Positions 17,494-27,611 are shown, numbered from the stretch's first letter. The stretch is 64,000 nt of DNA from Rhizobium laguerreae (GCF_002008165.1 NZ_MRDM01000010.1:430541-494540), one strand, 5' to 3'. Notes: a model not told the origin generated them from the sequence alone. Made by a program: numbers and translations.

Positions 17494-18720
17494 TCAGTCC
17501 TCGTCAACCACCCGGAGTTTCAGAAGGCCGGTGCGGCTCTCCACCGATTTGGCCGCGGCTTCGCTGTCGCGGGCGGGCTTGGCCTCGCCGCCACTCGCTT
17601 CGAATTCCAGCGCTTCGATCCTGGCGCCGCGTTTGGTGAGCTTGTCGGCCGACGTGACCACCATATCGATATCCTTCTGCGCCAGGGCGAAATGGCCCTG
17701 CAGCTTGCGCACCCGCTCGTCGAGGCGGCTGAGATCGTCCATCAGGATTGCCACCTCGCCCTGGATCAGATGTGCCTGCGCCCGCATGCGCTGGTCCTTG
17801 AGCACGGCCTGGATGACCTGGATCGACAGCATCAGCAGCGACGGCGAGACGATGACGACGCGTGCGCGGTGCGCCTTCTGCGCCACCGGCTCGAAGTGCT
17901 CGTGGATCTCGGCGAAGATCGATTCGGATGGCACGAAGAGAAAGGCCGTATCCTGGGTTTCGCCCTGGATCAGGTATTTCTCGGAAATGTCCCTTATATG
18001 GACCTCCATGTCCCGGCGGAATTGCTGGCCGGCGATCTTGCCGGCCTCGGGGCTGCCGGCGTCGCGGATCGCATTCCAGGCTTCGAGCGGAAATTTCGCG
18101 TCGATCACCAGCGGCGGCGCGCCGTTCGGCATGCGGATCGTGCAGTCCGGCCGCGAACCGTTGGACAGCGTCTGCTGGAAGGCGTAGGCGCCCATCGGCA
18201 GGCCGTCGGCGACGATCGTTTCCATCCTGGACTGGCCGAAGGCGCCGCGCGTCTGCTTGTTGGACAGAATGGCCTGCAGCCCGACGACATCCTTGGCAAG
18301 CGTCTGGATATTGTTCTGCGCGGCATCGATGACCGCCAGCCGCTCCTGCAGCCGCTGCAGGTTCTCATGCGTCGATTTCGTCTGCTCGGTGATCGTCGAG
18401 TTGACGCGCTGCGACATGCCATCGAGGCGTTGGCTGATCGTCTGGTTGAGCTCGCTCTGCCGCGCGCCGAAGACCTCGGTCATCGCCGCGATACGGCCAT
18501 GCATCTCCGCCTGGATCTTCAGAAGCTCGGCCATGCGCGCTTCGTTTTGCTGAGCACGAAAGCTCGCTTCCTCCGCCTGCTCGCGGCGAAGGCTGGCGCC
18601 GCGCAGCAGAAGCACGATCACCAGCAGGGCGAGGGCGGCGAGAACGCCGCCGACAAGCGCCAGCATGGCCGGGCTGATCGAGGCAAGGGCAAGGGCGAGC
18701 GATTCGGAATGGATGGTCAT
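17494..18720 (-). CDS. rmuC: DNA recombination protein RmuC homologue
   Basis: 408 residues: one N-terminal membrane helix (about 17-40), a long coiled coil (about 45-150), then the RmuC nuclease-like domain with NGSRPDCTIRMPNG, VIDAKFPLEAWNAI and DTAFLFVPSESIFAEIHEHF. The Asp-x-Lys pattern fits a PD-(D/E)XK-like core. RmuC limits inversion at short inverted repeats in E. coli; the mechanism is not established. In rhizobia it commonly stands beside def and fmt, as here (divergent). Confidence 0.9.
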   Translation of the reverse strand: MTIHSESLALALASISPAMLALVGGVLAALALLVIVLLLRGASLRREQAEEASFRAQQNEARMAELLKIQAEMHGRIAAMTEVFGARQSELNQTISQRLDGMSQRVNSTITEQTKSTHENLQRLQERLAVIDAAQNNIQTLAKDVVGLQAILSNKQTRGAFGQSRMETIVADGLPMGAYAFQQTLSNGSRPDCTIRMPNGAPPLVIDAKFPLEAWNAIRDAGSPEAGKIAGQQFRRDMEVHIRDISEKYLIQGETQDTAFLFVPSESIFAEIHEHFEPVAQKAHRARVVIVSPSLLMLSIQVIQAVLKDQRMRAQAHLIQGEVAILMDDLSRLDERVRKLQGHFALAQKDIDMVVTSADKLTKRGARIEALEFEASGGEAKPARDSEAAAKSVESRTGLLKLRVVDED

Positions 18721-18763
18721 GCCGCGAGCATAACAGAAGAAATGGCGATATATAGATCAAAAC

Positions 18764-18994
18764 GTGAACGGAATGGGTGGGCCTCAATATCCTCGCAAGC
18801 GACCGCTCTTCCTCCCTTGGGGAGAAGTCCGCAACATGGGTGCGATCATCCAGCAGAATTCGGACATGGTCGAGCAATCCTCGGCGGAAACCCGCCGGCT
18901 CAAGGACGAGGTGGAGACGCTGATCGAGCTGCTGCGGCGTTTCCGCGCCCGACCGGAGGGCCGCTCCGCCGGTGCTGCTCGACGGGCTGCCTGA
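18764..18994 (+). pseudogene. Relic of a chemoreceptor (MCP) C-terminus
   Basis: A 76-codon frame whose middle (IIQQNSDMVEQSSAETRRLK, then DEVETLIELLRRFRARP) reads like the last 35 residues of a methyl-accepting chemotaxis protein; compare [20 protein letters not shown] at the end of the intact receptor at 39968-41965 of this window. Nothing upstream encodes the rest of a receptor, since rmuC starts 44 bases away on the other strand. Seen: similarity to an MCP tail. Inferred: decayed remnant, unlikely to be functional. Confidence 0.5.
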
Positions 18995-19091
18995 GGCCAA
19001 TATGGCAAAATTCCAGACGGGGATGCAAAAAAGCGTATTCCCCGCCTACCGGATAATTCCATAGTCGGAAAAGATGGGTTATGGGAACGCC

Positions 19092-19607
19092 ATGACCATC
19101 AAGCCACTCATCATTCTTCCCGATCCCGTTCTCCGCCAGCTGTCCAAGCCGATCGAGCGGGTGGATTCCGACCTGCAGCGTCTTGCCGACGATATGCTGG
19201 AAACCATGTACGACGCGCCGGGCATTGGCCTTGCCGCGATCCAGATCGGCGTGCCGCGCCGCATGCTCGTCATCGATATCTCGCGCGAGGGCGAAGAAAA
19301 GCAGCCGCAGGTCTTCATCAATCCGGAGATCCTCACATCCTCCGACGAGCGCTCCGTCTATGAGGAAGGCTGCCTTTCGATTCCGGATTATTATGCCGAG
19401 GTCGAGCGCCCGGCCACCGTCTCGGTCAAGTATCTCGACCGGAACGGCAAGGAACAGACGGTGGAAGCCGACGGCCTGCTCGCCACCTGCCTGCAGCACG
19501 AGATCGACCACCTGAACGGCGTGCTCTTCATCGATTACATCTCGCGGCTGAAGCGGGAGATGGTGATCAAGAAGTTCACCAAGGCGGCGAAGTCCAAGGC
19601 ACTCTGA
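19092..19607 (+). CDS. def: Peptide deformylase
   Basis: 171 residues with all three motifs of iron peptide deformylase: [10 protein letters not shown] (motif 1), EGCLSIP (motif 2, metal Cys) and QHEIDHLNG (motif 3, two metal His and the catalytic Glu). Removes the N-formyl group from new proteins. The ATG at 19092 is preferred over 19074 because GGGAAC precedes it and the protein then begins with the usual [14 protein letters not shown]. It normally heads a def-fmt-truA operon; here a toxin-antitoxin pair separates def from fmt. Confidence 0.95.
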   Translation: MTIKPLIILPDPVLRQLSKPIERVDSDLQRLADDMLETMYDAPGIGLAAIQIGVPRRMLVIDISREGEEKQPQVFINPEILTSSDERSVYEEGCLSIPDYYAEVERPATVSVKYLDRNGKEQTVEADGLLATCLQHEIDHLNGVLFIDYISRLKREMVIKKFTKAAKSKAL

Positions 19608-19635
19608 CGCTGCGTTGAAAATTCATCGGCGAGAA

Positions 19636-19660
19636 ACTATGATATCACTGATATCATAGT
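19636..19660 (+). promoter_or_regulatory. Palindromic operator of the toxin-antitoxin operon
   Basis: ACTATGATATCA (19636-19647) and its exact inverse TGATATCATAGT (19649-19660) flank a single C: a 12-bp perfect inverted repeat ending 11 bases before the antitoxin ATG and abutting its GGAGG site. Ribbon-helix-helix antitoxins of the FitA/VapB type bind such sites with the toxin to repress their own operon. TATGAT within it could serve as a -10. Confidence 0.8.
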
Positions 19661-19671
19661 GGAGGTGCCGA

Positions 19672-19956
19672 ATGGGTGATTTTCTGATCAGAAACATTTC
19701 TGAAGCATTGAAGCGAGACATTGCGCAATCGGCGCAGCGGAGCGGAAACAGCCTTTCGGACGAGGCCAAGGAGCTTTTGCGGGAAGCGCTGAAAAGAAAA
19801 ACCGAAACAAAGCCCGAGACTTTGTCGGCGTATGACGCAATACGCGCCGCTTTCGTCAGCGAAAACGCAGTCGACGATGAATTTGCTGCAATCATGGACG
19901 AAATCGAGGCCGCGCGGAAAAAGGATTTCGGTCGGCCGTTCGAGGATTTCGAATGA
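19672..19956 (+). CDS. Type II antitoxin, FitA/VapB-like ribbon-helix-helix
   Basis: 94 residues. The N-terminal 40 (FLIRNISEALKRDIAQSAQR, SGNSLSDEAKELLREAL) form an Arc/CopG-like ribbon-helix-helix DNA-binding domain; the acidic C-terminal part (ENAVDDEFAAIMDEIEAARK, then FGRPFEDFE) is of the kind that wraps the toxin. Its stop overlaps the toxin start by four bases (ATGA), the standard co-translation of such pairs. GGAGG lies six bases before the ATG. Confidence 0.85.
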   Translation: MGDFLIRNISEALKRDIAQSAQRSGNSLSDEAKELLREALKRKTETKPETLSAYDAIRAAFVSENAVDDEFAAIMDEIEAARKKDFGRPFEDFE

Positions 19957-20375
19957 TCGTTCTCGATACGAATGTGATTTCCGAGTTCGCCAGGCCATTG
20001 CCGAGTGAAAAGGTGAAGGCCTGGATATTGCAGCAGGATGGCTCGAGAATCTGGCTTTGCACGGTCGGCTTGATGGAGCAGATTTACGGAGCTGAAAGGG
20101 CTTTCTTGAAGACAGGATCGGACCGCTTCTTTCGCGCGATCGAGAATTTGGTGAAAGGCCAGTTTCGCGATCGTATCGTCGGCTGGGATTTGGAAACGGC
20201 CATGGCAACCGGACGCTTGCGGGCGAAACGCGAAAATATGGGGCGGCCGATTTCGGTCCAGGATGCCATGATAGCCGCCATCTGCCTTGCAAACGGCGCA
20301 ACGCTTGCGACCCGCAATACCCGAGATTTCGAGGGGCTTGATCTCAAGCTCGTAAACCCGTTTGAAGACGGTTGA
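19953..20375 (+). CDS. Type II toxin, FitB/VapC-like PIN-domain ribonuclease
   Basis: 140 residues with the PIN acidic residues in place: VLDTNVISE (first Asp, residue 4), [11 protein letters not shown] (Glu), [15 protein letters not shown] (Asp) and [10 protein letters not shown] (last Asp). Such toxins cut tRNA or rRNA in a magnesium-dependent way and are held inactive by the partner antitoxin. Ends 20 bases before fmt, so the pair lies within the def-fmt-truA run and could be read through from def. Confidence 0.87.
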   Translation: MIVLDTNVISEFARPLPSEKVKAWILQQDGSRIWLCTVGLMEQIYGAERAFLKTGSDRFFRAIENLVKGQFRDRIVGWDLETAMATGRLRAKRENMGRPISVQDAMIAAICLANGATLATRNTRDFEGLDLKLVNPFEDG

Positions 20376-20395
20376 TCCTCAATTGGCGAGATAAA

Positions 20396-21331
20396 ATGTC
20401 TCTTCGCATCATCTTCATGGGAACCCCGGAGTTCTCGGTTCCGACCCTGCGCCTGCTCGTCGATGCCGGTCACAGGATCGTTGCGGTCTATACGCAGCCG
20501 CCACGGCCGGGCGGGCGGCGCGGCCTCGATCTGCAGAAATCGCCGGTGCATCAGGCGGCCGAACTGCTGGGCCTCCCGGTCTTCACCCCGGTCAATTTCA
20601 AGGATCCCGAGGAACGTGAGAGGTTTCGAGGCCTGAAGGCCGATGTCGGCGTCGTCGTTGCTTACGGATTGCTGCTGCCAGAGGCGATTTTGAACGGCAC
20701 AAGGGATGGCTGCTACAACGGCCATGCCTCGCTGCTGCCGCGCTGGCGGGGTGCGGCACCCATCCAGCGGGCGATCATGGCCGGCGACGCAAAGACCGGC
20801 ATGATGGTGATGAAGATGGACAAAGGTCTGGATACCGGCGCCGTGGCACTGACCCGCGAAGTCGAGATCGGCCCGAACATGACGGCCGGCGAGTTGCACG
20901 ACCGGCTGATGTTGGTCGGCGCCAAGGCGATGGCGGAGGCCATGGTGAAACTCGAAATGAACGACCTGCCGCTGACGCCGCAGCCGGAAGAGGGCGTGCT
21001 ATATGCCGCCAAGATCGACAAGGCTGAGACGCGCATCGATTTTTCCAGGGATGTCAGCGACGTGCACAATCACATCCGTGGCCTGGCGCCGATTCCGGGC
21101 GCCTGGTTCGCGCTCGAAATCGGCGGCAAGCCGGAGCGGGTGAAGGTGCTGGCGTCCGAACTGGCTGAAGGGCAGGGTGCTGCCGGGCAATTGCTGACGG
21201 ATGATCTCGTGGTCGCTTGCGGCTCGGGTGCGGTGCGGCTCACCAGGCTGCAGAAGGCCGGCGGCAAGCCGCTGGCGGCGGCCGATTTCCTCAGGGGCAC
21301 GCCGCTTGCGGCGGGCACGAGGCTTTCCTGA
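20396..21331 (+). CDS. fmt: Methionyl-tRNA formyltransferase
   Basis: 311 residues. N-terminal formyltransferase fold with [14 protein letters not shown], the formyl-folate/catalytic region [20 protein letters not shown] and [15 protein letters not shown]-terminal OB-like tRNA-binding part beginning [20 protein letters not shown]. Formylates Met-tRNA for initiation, the modification that def later removes. The ATG at 20396 starts the canonical [12 protein letters not shown]. Its TGA shares an A with the truA ATG (TGATG). Confidence 0.95.
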   Translation: MSLRIIFMGTPEFSVPTLRLLVDAGHRIVAVYTQPPRPGGRRGLDLQKSPVHQAAELLGLPVFTPVNFKDPEERERFRGLKADVGVVVAYGLLLPEAILNGTRDGCYNGHASLLPRWRGAAPIQRAIMAGDAKTGMMVMKMDKGLDTGAVALTREVEIGPNMTAGELHDRLMLVGAKAMAEAMVKLEMNDLPLTPQPEEGVLYAAKIDKAETRIDFSRDVSDVHNHIRGLAPIPGAWFALEIGGKPERVKVLASELAEGQGAAGQLLTDDLVVACGSGAVRLTRLQKAGGKPLAAADFLRGTPLAAGTRLS

Positions 21332-22149
21332 TGCCGCGTTTCCGCATGACCGTCGAATATGACGGCGGCCCCTATGTCGGCTGGCAGCGGCAGGAGAACG
21401 GTCCCTCGGTGCAGGGTGCGATCGAGGCCGCGCTGCTGTCGCTGACCGGCGAGACGGTGTCGGTCCGCGGCGCCGGACGCACCGATTCCGGCGTCCACGC
21501 CATGGGGCAGGTGATCCATGCCGATCTTTCGAAGGAGTGGTCGCCCTACCAGCTGCAGAATGCCTTGAACGCGCATCTGAGGCTTGCCGGCGAGCGCGTC
21601 TCCATTCTCGACGTCGAGGCGGCTGCCGAATTCTTCGATGCCCGTTTTTCGGCGCTGCGGCGCCATTACCTCTATCGCATCGTCAGCCGCCGGGCGCCGC
21701 TGGCGCTCGAAGCCGGCAAGGCCTGGTGGGTGCCGAAGGTGCTCGATCACGAGGTCATGCATGCCGCTGCCCAGAGGCTGGTCGGCCGGCACGATTTTTC
21801 CACCTTCCGCGCCGCCCATTGCCAGGCAAACAGCCCGGTGCGCACGCTCGACCGACTGGATGTGACGCGCAACGGCGAGCTGATCGAGATCCGCGCCACG
21901 GCGCAGAGTTTTCTCCATAACCAGATCCGTTCGTTCGCCGGCACGCTAAAGCTCGCCGGCGAAGGCAAATGGACACCTGATGATGTCGAGGCGGCGCTGG
22001 CGGCACGCGACCGCAAGGCCTGCGGCCCGGTGGCGCCGCCGGACGGGCTCTATTTCATGCAGGTGGATTATCCCGAGGTGATCCCCGATCGCCGAAGACT
22101 GGTCGCCGATACCGATGCCAATGACGGGAATGCTGACGATCCCTCGTAA
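21331..22149 (+). CDS. truA: tRNA pseudouridine(38-40) synthase
   Basis: 272 residues. Start [20 protein letters not shown]; catalytic Asp in [35 protein letters not shown] and [20 protein letters not shown] in the second half. Isomerises uridines 38-40 in the anticodon arm of tRNAs. The first base of its ATG is the last base of the fmt stop, so the two are translationally coupled; the frame extends further upstream but only within fmt. Confidence 0.95.
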   Translation: MPRFRMTVEYDGGPYVGWQRQENGPSVQGAIEAALLSLTGETVSVRGAGRTDSGVHAMGQVIHADLSKEWSPYQLQNALNAHLRLAGERVSILDVEAAAEFFDARFSALRRHYLYRIVSRRAPLALEAGKAWWVPKVLDHEVMHAAAQRLVGRHDFSTFRAAHCQANSPVRTLDRLDVTRNGELIEIRATAQSFLHNQIRSFAGTLKLAGEGKWTPDDVEAALAARDRKACGPVAPPDGLYFMQVDYPEVIPDRRRLVADTDANDGNADDPS

Positions 22150-22155
22150 ACCTGC

Positions 22156-22752
22156 TCAGACGGGATAGATGCCGAGGAAGTGCTGCAGATATTCCGAAAG
22201 GATCATCGATGGCACGAGCAGCACCAGTGTCAGCGCCCCGGTCATCAGCGCATGACCATGGCAGATCATCCGGAGAATGCGCGCCAGCACGAAGACCTGC
22301 GCCAGCATGAAGGCGAGCAGCAGCAGCGAGACGAGGCCGACGGATCCCGGCAGGAAGAACACCAGCGCCAGCAGCAGCCCGTTGATATAGGAAAGCGGCA
22401 CGCCGAGCCAGTTGATGCTGACGACGACGGGCGCGAAACGCTCGCCCATGCGGAAGGCAAGCAGCAGCAACCCGGCAAAGATCAGCGGCACGAACCAGTT
22501 GGCGACCTCGACAAGGCCGAGCCTGATATAGAAGGCAAAATCGACATCGGCTTTCGGCGGCATCGATCGCAGGAAGGCCTGTCGCCACCAGAGCCAGGAA
22601 ATACCCATCGGCGGCAGGCACCAGAGCATCGCCCAGAACGAGCGGTTGACGCCGCGCTCCGACATGTCGAGGTAGCGGAAGCCGCGCGGATCCAGCCGGA
22701 TCAGCAGCCAGAGGCCGGCCAGATAATATTGAACTTCCCTAAAGCCCGGCAT
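22156..22752 (-). CDS. Inner-membrane protein of unknown function
   Basis: 198 residues with about five hydrophobic helices (roughly 40-58, 75-100, 108-125, 127-150, 165-190) and the N-terminal soluble stretch [20 protein letters not shown]. No catalytic motif was recognised. It overlaps the end of dapE by 14 bases and must be co-transcribed with it. It looks like a conserved rhizobial membrane protein, possibly Yip1-like in layout, which is a guess. Confidence 0.75.
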   Translation of the reverse strand: MPGFREVQYYLAGLWLLIRLDPRGFRYLDMSERGVNRSFWAMLWCLPPMGISWLWWRQAFLRSMPPKADVDFAFYIRLGLVEVANWFVPLIFAGLLLLAFRMGERFAPVVVSINWLGVPLSYINGLLLALVFFLPGSVGLVSLLLLAFMLAQVFVLARILRMICHGHALMTGALTLVLLVPSMILSEYLQHFLGIYPV

Positions 22753-23932
22753 TGGCGAACCAGCGGGCGATGAAGGTTTCGTAGATCGCCGTCAGCGTCG
22801 CCAGATCGGCGACAGCGACCCGCTCGTCGACCATGTGCATCGTCTGGCCGACGAGGCCGAACTCGACGACCGGGCAATAATCCTTGATGAAGCGCGCATC
22901 CGACGTGCCGCCGGTGGTCGACAATTTAGGCGACTGGCCGGCAACGCTTTCGACGGCCGATGACAGCGAGGCGATCAGCGCATTGTTGCGCGTCAGGAAG
23001 ACATGGCTCGGCCGGTCGGCCCAGGTGATATCGTAGGCCACCGGTTCGCGGCCCGGCCGCAACGCGCCGTTGCCTGCGGCGGCTTCCAGACGGCGCAGGA
23101 TTTCGGCACGCAGCGTTTCGACGGTCCAGCTGTCGTTGAAGCGGATGTTGAAGCTTGCCGATGCTTTGGCCGGAATGACGTTGGTCGCCGGATTGCCGAC
23201 GTCAACCGTGGTCACTTCGAGGTTCGACGGCTGGAAATCGTCGGTGCCGCCGTCAAACGGCGGGTCCATCAGCGCCTGCGTCAGCTGCAGCATGCCGCGC
23301 ACCGGATTGTCGGCAAGATGCGGATAGGCGGCATGGCCCTGCACGCCGTGAACGGTGATTTTACCCGACAGCGAGCCGCGCCGGCCGATCTTGATCATGT
23401 CGCCCAACCTGTCAGGATTGGTCGGCTCGCCGACAAGGCAGGCATCCCAGCGCTCGCCGCGCTCGGCCGCCCATTGCAGCAGCTTGATCGTGCCGTTGAT
23501 CGCCGGGCCTTCCTCGTCGCCGGTGATAAGAAAGGAGATCGAGCCCTTGGGTGGCCCGCTTTTCTCGATATGGCGGGCGACGGCGGCGACGAAACAGGCG
23601 ATGCCGCCCTTCATGTCGACGGCGCCGCGGCCAAAAAGCTCGCCCTTCGAAATCTGGGCCTCAAAGGGCGGATGCGTCCAGGCGCCTTCGTCGCCGACCG
23701 GCACGACATCGGTATGGCCGGCAAACATCAGATGCGGACCGTCCTTGCCGAGGCGGGCATAGAGGTTTTCGATGTCGGGTGTTCCGACCTCGCTCGCCTT
23801 CACCCTGTCGACGGTAAAGCCGAGCGACGCAAGCATCGCCTCCAGCGCCGTGAGCGCGCCGCCTTCGGCGGGCGTCACGGACGGGCAGCGAATCAGCGTC
23901 TGGAGATTGGCGACGGGGTCGGTAGCGGTCAT
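22739..23932 (-). CDS. dapE: Succinyl-diaminopimelate desuccinylase
   Basis: 397 residues from the ATG at 23932 (a further ATG at 23968 would add 12). M20 metallopeptidase family: [13 protein letters not shown], the metal His in [23 protein letters not shown] (bridging Asp), the catalytic and metal glutamates in [13 protein letters not shown] and [10 protein letters not shown], and the final metal His in [11 protein letters not shown]. Produces LL-diaminopimelate for lysine and peptidoglycan. Downstream of dapD on the same strand, 101 bases apart. Confidence 0.95.
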   Translation of the reverse strand: MTATDPVANLQTLIRCPSVTPAEGGALTALEAMLASLGFTVDRVKASEVGTPDIENLYARLGKDGPHLMFAGHTDVVPVGDEGAWTHPPFEAQISKGELFGRGAVDMKGGIACFVAAVARHIEKSGPPKGSISFLITGDEEGPAINGTIKLLQWAAERGERWDACLVGEPTNPDRLGDMIKIGRRGSLSGKITVHGVQGHAAYPHLADNPVRGMLQLTQALMDPPFDGGTDDFQPSNLEVTTVDVGNPATNVIPAKASASFNIRFNDSWTVETLRAEILRRLEAAAGNGALRPGREPVAYDITWADRPSHVFLTRNNALIASLSSAVESVAGQSPKLSTTGGTSDARFIKDYCPVVEFGLVGQTMHMVDERVAVADLATLTAIYETFIARWFANAGL

Positions 23933-24033
23933 GGCGGTCGAACTATCCGGCGGGAATGGCAAAGACATGGCAAGGCGGGGCCGCCTCGCGTAAAAAGACG
24001 CCGTCTGTTTACCGGATCAACGTCCCGGTGTCA

Positions 24034-24894
24034 TCAATCTCTGAGCAGCTCGTTGATACCGGTCTTCGAGCGGGTCTTTTCATCGACGCGCTTGACGATG
24101 ACGGCGCAGTAGAGATGCGGCGCCGGCTGGCCGTTGCCCATCGTCGCATTGCCCGACGGCATCGAGCCGGCGACGACGACGGAATAGGGCGGCACTTCGC
24201 CGTAGGTCACCTCGCCGGTGGTGCGGTCGACGATCTTGGTCGACTTGCCGATAAAGACGCCCATGCCGAGCACCGAGCCTTCGCGGATGATGCAGCCTTC
24301 GACCACCTCCGAACGAGCGCCGATGAAGCAATTGTCCTCGATGATCGTCGGGCCCGCCTGCATCGGCTCCAACACGCCGCCAATGCCGACGCCGCCGGAG
24401 AGATGCACATGTTTGCCGATCTGCGCGCAGGAGCCGACCGTTGCCCAGGTATCGACCATCGTGCCTTCGCCGACATAGGCGCCGAGATTGACGAAGGAAG
24501 GCATCAGGATCGCGTTCGGGGCGATGTAAGCCGAGCGGCGCACGACGCAGTTCGGCACGGCGCGGAAGCCGGCGGCGCGGAACTGGTTCTCACCCCAGTT
24601 TTCGAACTTCGAAGGAACCTTGTCCCACCAGGTCGAGTTGCCCGAGCCGCCCTTCACCACGTCCATGTCGTTGAGGCGGAAGGACAGCAGCACGGCCTTC
24701 TTCAGCCACTGATTGACCGTCCAGGCACCGTCTGAGCTACGTTCGGCGACACGGGCCTTGCCGGCATCGAGCAGATCGAGCGCTGCTTCGACCGCATCAC
24801 GAATCTCGCCCTTCGTCGACGTGTTCACATTGTCGCGATTGTCGAAGGCGGCTTCGATGATCTTTTCGAGGGATGCGAGGTCGGTGGCGCTCAT
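24034..24894 (-). CDS. dapD: Tetrahydrodipicolinate N-succinyltransferase
   Basis: 286 residues. The central third is a left-handed beta-helix of hexapeptide repeats ([60 protein letters not shown]), as in the trimeric DapD enzymes that use succinyl-CoA. Catalyses the step two before dapE in the succinylase branch of lysine/DAP synthesis; dapD and dapE form one minus-strand unit. Confidence 0.96.
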   Translation of the reverse strand: MSATDLASLEKIIEAAFDNRDNVNTSTKGEIRDAVEAALDLLDAGKARVAERSSDGAWTVNQWLKKAVLLSFRLNDMDVVKGGSGNSTWWDKVPSKFENWGENQFRAAGFRAVPNCVVRRSAYIAPNAILMPSFVNLGAYVGEGTMVDTWATVGSCAQIGKHVHLSGGVGIGGVLEPMQAGPTIIEDNCFIGARSEVVEGCIIREGSVLGMGVFIGKSTKIVDRTTGEVTYGEVPPYSVVVAGSMPSGNATMGNGQPAPHLYCAVIVKRVDEKTRSKTGINELLRD

Positions 24895-25087
24895 GAGAAT
24901 TCCTTAAACTTCGATCTTTATCGTGGAGACGGCGGGGTCTCCGGAATGCGGTTGGCGGGGATGTATCCTGCTCTACAACATGAACCCGTAGAACGGAATG
25001 ATTTTTCCGACAAGATCATATCTGGATTCAAGGCGTTATAGCGACATATCCGGCTTCGTAGCCGGCAATACTGAAAGGCATTTCGAC

Positions 25088-25954
25088 ATGGCGAAGGGAC
25101 GAAACGGCGGTTCGCGGCGCAAGGATGGCGTATGGGACCCGCTGAAGAGCAGCTCGACCGACAGGCAGCGCGCCGAAGCCGTGCCGAAGACGCCGCAGAC
25201 GATGTCGCCTGCCTATCGCCTTGCCTATGTCGACGAGGATTTCCTCTGCCGCGAGGAATTGCGGCCGATCCGCCTGCAGCTGGAGCTGTTGAAGACGGAG
25301 ATGATGCTGACCGAACGCGGCATCAAGTCGACCGTCGTCATGTTCGGCGGCGCCCGCATTCCCGCTCCCGGCCAGAGCGCCTGGGCAGCCCGCAACGATA
25401 TCCAGCGCATCAACCTGGAGGCGGCGTCGGTCTATTATGACGAGGCGCGCAAATTCGCCCGGCTCTGCTCGAAATATTCGGCCACCTTGAATTTCCACGA
25501 ATATGTCATCGTCACCGGCGGCGGCCCCGGTGTGATGGAGGCGGGCAATCGCGGCGCGGCCGACGAGGGTGCGCCGTCGATCGGCCTCAACATCGTGCTG
25601 CCGCACGAGCAGGCGCCGAACGCCTATGTGACGCCGGAGCTCAGCTTCAACTTCCACTATTTCGCCATCCGCAAGATGCATTTCATGGTGCGCGCCAAGG
25701 CGATCGCGGTCTTTCCGGGCGGCTTCGGCACGCTCGACGAATTCTTCGAATGCCTGACGCTGATCCAGACCGGCCGCATGGAGCGCCTGCCGCTGATCCT
25801 CTTCGGAGAGACGTTCTGGAGGAGGATCATCAATTTCGAGGCATTGGCCGAATTCGGCACGATCGCGCCCGACGATGTCAAGCTGATCAGCTTCGTCGAT
25901 ACGGCAGAAGCGGCATGGAAGATCGTGCAGGATTTCTACGAACACCGCGAGTAG
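25088..25954 (+). CDS. LOG-family protein (TIGR00730-like nucleotide phosphoribohydrolase)
   Basis: 288 residues from the ATG at 25088 (an earlier ATG at 24998 gives 30 improbable residues). Rossmann-type fold with VMFGGARIP, VTGGGPGVMEAGNRGA and the hallmark FPGGFGTLDEFFE (PGGxGTxxE). Proteins with this motif release nucleobases from nucleoside monophosphates and, in plant-associated bacteria, can activate cytokinins; the larger 280-residue subgroup, as here, is less studied and has a basic N-terminus of unknown role. Confidence 0.8.
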   Translation: MAKGRNGGSRRKDGVWDPLKSSSTDRQRAEAVPKTPQTMSPAYRLAYVDEDFLCREELRPIRLQLELLKTEMMLTERGIKSTVVMFGGARIPAPGQSAWAARNDIQRINLEAASVYYDEARKFARLCSKYSATLNFHEYVIVTGGGPGVMEAGNRGAADEGAPSIGLNIVLPHEQAPNAYVTPELSFNFHYFAIRKMHFMVRAKAIAVFPGGFGTLDEFFECLTLIQTGRMERLPLILFGETFWRRIINFEALAEFGTIAPDDVKLISFVDTAEAAWKIVQDFYEHRE

Positions 25955-25997
25955 GGGCTCAAGCGGGCGCTTCGGCCGAACGACACGCATTCACAAT

Positions 25998-26040
25998 TCC
26001 TCCCGCTCCTTCCCACCGGAGCGGGAAGGGAGCGGGAGGA
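25998..26040. terminator. Bidirectional hairpin between convergent genes
   Basis: TCCTCCCGCTCCTTCCC (25998-26014) pairs with GGGAAGGGAGCGGGAGGA (26023-26040) with one bulged G. It sits between the ends of the LOG gene and the EF-hand gene. No T run on either side, so it may be a transcript-stabilising palindrome rather than a true terminator. Confidence 0.5.
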
Positions 26041-26055
26041 ACGGTTCGTGCGGCC

Positions 26056-26697
26056 TTACAGGAGCGGCCGGTCCGGCATGTCGTCGATCGAGATGACGCC
26101 GTCCTTGTTGCGGTCCATTCGCGCAAACAGCTTGTCGAAGGCGGCTGTGGCTTCCTGTTTGGAGATCTGGCCGTTCTGGTCGGTGTCGATCCGTTGCATC
26201 ATCAGCGAGGCGCGCATGAAGTTGCCGCCATGGCGCATCCAGCGATGTCCGTCACGACCGTCGTGGCCGTCGCGCGGCGGCCGTCCCTGGTCATTGTTGT
26301 CGGCGGTATCAGGTGCCGTGGGTGCGGCGTTCGCATCCTTGTTTTCGCCGGCCTCCTGCTTGCGCTGGTCTCTCATCGCCTGCATCTGCGTTCTCCGGTA
26401 CGTACGGATTTCACCCGGTGTCAGCGAACCGTCCTTGTTGGTGTCGATCGCAGCGAAGATCTTGTCGATGCCTGCGGTCGCCTCGTCCTTGGAGATCTGT
26501 CCATCCTTGTTCGTGTCGAACTGCTTCAGCATGCGGACATAGGTGATTTCGCGGAAGGCAGCGGCGCCCGGACCGGGTCGGCCCATGCCGGCATGCTGGC
26601 GCGGTCCGTCGCCCGGTGCGGCAAAGCCTGCCCCGGCGGCTGCGCCGAAGATGAGGGTGGAGGAAAGCGCTGCCAGTATCAGCTTGTTGCGGTACAT
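26056..26697 (-). CDS. Secreted EF-hand calcium-binding protein
   Basis: 213 residues: a signal peptide (hydrophobic 7-27, cleavage near GAGFA-AP) and four EF-hand loops in two pairs: DTNKDGQISKDE, DTNKDGSLTPGE, DTDQNGQISKQE and DRNKDGVISIDD. All have Asp at positions 1, 3 and 5 or the usual Asn. Between the pairs is a charged, low-complexity stretch (about 105-140, rich in Asp, Arg, Gly, His). Likely a periplasmic or exported calcium sensor or buffer; Rhizobium etli calsymin is a better known relative in concept, but far longer. Confidence 0.85.
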   Translation of the reverse strand: MYRNKLILAALSSTLIFGAAAGAGFAAPGDGPRQHAGMGRPGPGAAAFREITYVRMLKQFDTNKDGQISKDEATAGIDKIFAAIDTNKDGSLTPGEIRTYRRTQMQAMRDQRKQEAGENKDANAAPTAPDTADNNDQGRPPRDGHDGRDGHRWMRHGGNFMRASLMMQRIDTDQNGQISKQEATAAFDKLFARMDRNKDGVISIDDMPDRPLL

Positions 26698-26801
26698 AGT
26701 ACTTGCCTTTCGTAAGGTGTCCCTTCACGAAAGAAGATATGGCCGCAGCCCCGGAAAACCCAGTTAAACATCGGTAAGCTGAGTGAAAACTTGGTAATGC
26801 T

Positions 26802-27509
26802 TCAGCCGGTAATCTTGCCGAGAAAAGCGGCGAGGTCGTCGGTGACGAAATCGATGTGATCCTCATCGCCGCTGGTCTTTTCCCACCATTCGACGACTGT
26901 CTCTTCCAGATTGCGCGGCACCAGCAGTACGGTCTGCATGCCGAGCGCCTTCGGCACCGTCAGGTTGCGCGGCAGATCCTCGAACATCGCCGCCTTGGTG
27001 GTTTCGACCCGCTTCAGCGCCGTGAATTTGTCGTAGGTCGCCTGCGCCGGCTTCGGCACATAATCGGCAGCGACGATATCGAAAATATCGTCGAAATGCT
27101 CGAGGATGCCGAGCGCCTCCGCCGTCATTTCGGCATGCTTGACGCTGCCATTGGTGAAGATGAACTTGCGCCCCGGCAGCGCCTTGATCGCTTCGCCGAG
27201 TTCCGGCTGCGGCGTCAGCGCCGTGTAGTCGATCGCATGCGCCTTTTCGAGGAAATCATTCGGGTCGATGCCGTGATGGATCATCAGGCCCTGCAGCGTC
27301 GTGCCATGCTCGAGGTAATATTGCTTCTGCAGCTTGCGCGCCTCTTCCCGCTCCATCTGCAGGAGTGCCGCAACATAGGCGGTCATGTTCTTGTCGATCT
27401 GTGCGAAGAGATTGACATGATGCGGATAGAGCGTGTTGTCGAGGTCGAAGACCCAGTCGGTGATGTGCTGGAAATCGGCTCTATCAGGCGTGCGATCGAT
27501 CTTGTTCAT
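26802..27509 (-). CDS. HAD-superfamily pyrimidine 5'-nucleotidase
   Basis: 235 residues from the ATG at 27509. HAD motif I is DWVFDLDNTLYPHHVNLF (nucleophile Asp), motif II KFIFTNGSVKHA, motif III/IV KPAQATYDKF and AAMFEDLPRNL. The motif I form DLDNTLYP and the TNGS motif match the SDT1/PPN1-like pyrimidine nucleotidases. The frame runs on to 28721 without a stop, but that part is antisense to ada and carries no family similarity, so it is not included. In rhizobia this gene lies close to dapD. Confidence 0.85.
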   Translation of the reverse strand: MNKIDRTPDRADFQHITDWVFDLDNTLYPHHVNLFAQIDKNMTAYVAALLQMEREEARKLQKQYYLEHGTTLQGLMIHHGIDPNDFLEKAHAIDYTALTPQPELGEAIKALPGRKFIFTNGSVKHAEMTAEALGILEHFDDIFDIVAADYVPKPAQATYDKFTALKRVETTKAAMFEDLPRNLTVPKALGMQTVLLVPRNLEETVVEWWEKTSGDEDHIDFVTDDLAAFLGKITG

Positions 27510-27611
27510 GGCGGTCTTATGGCACGGCTGATCCGCCAAGGAAATCGGCAAGAAGGAATAGACGCCCGATTTTCGGCGGACGGCGCAGGCACGGAATGCT
27601 AGAAAGCGGTC

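Noticed and set aside
17416..19056. 546-codon plus-strand frame across rmuC
   Set aside because: Antisense to rmuC, no ribosome site and no recognisable domain.
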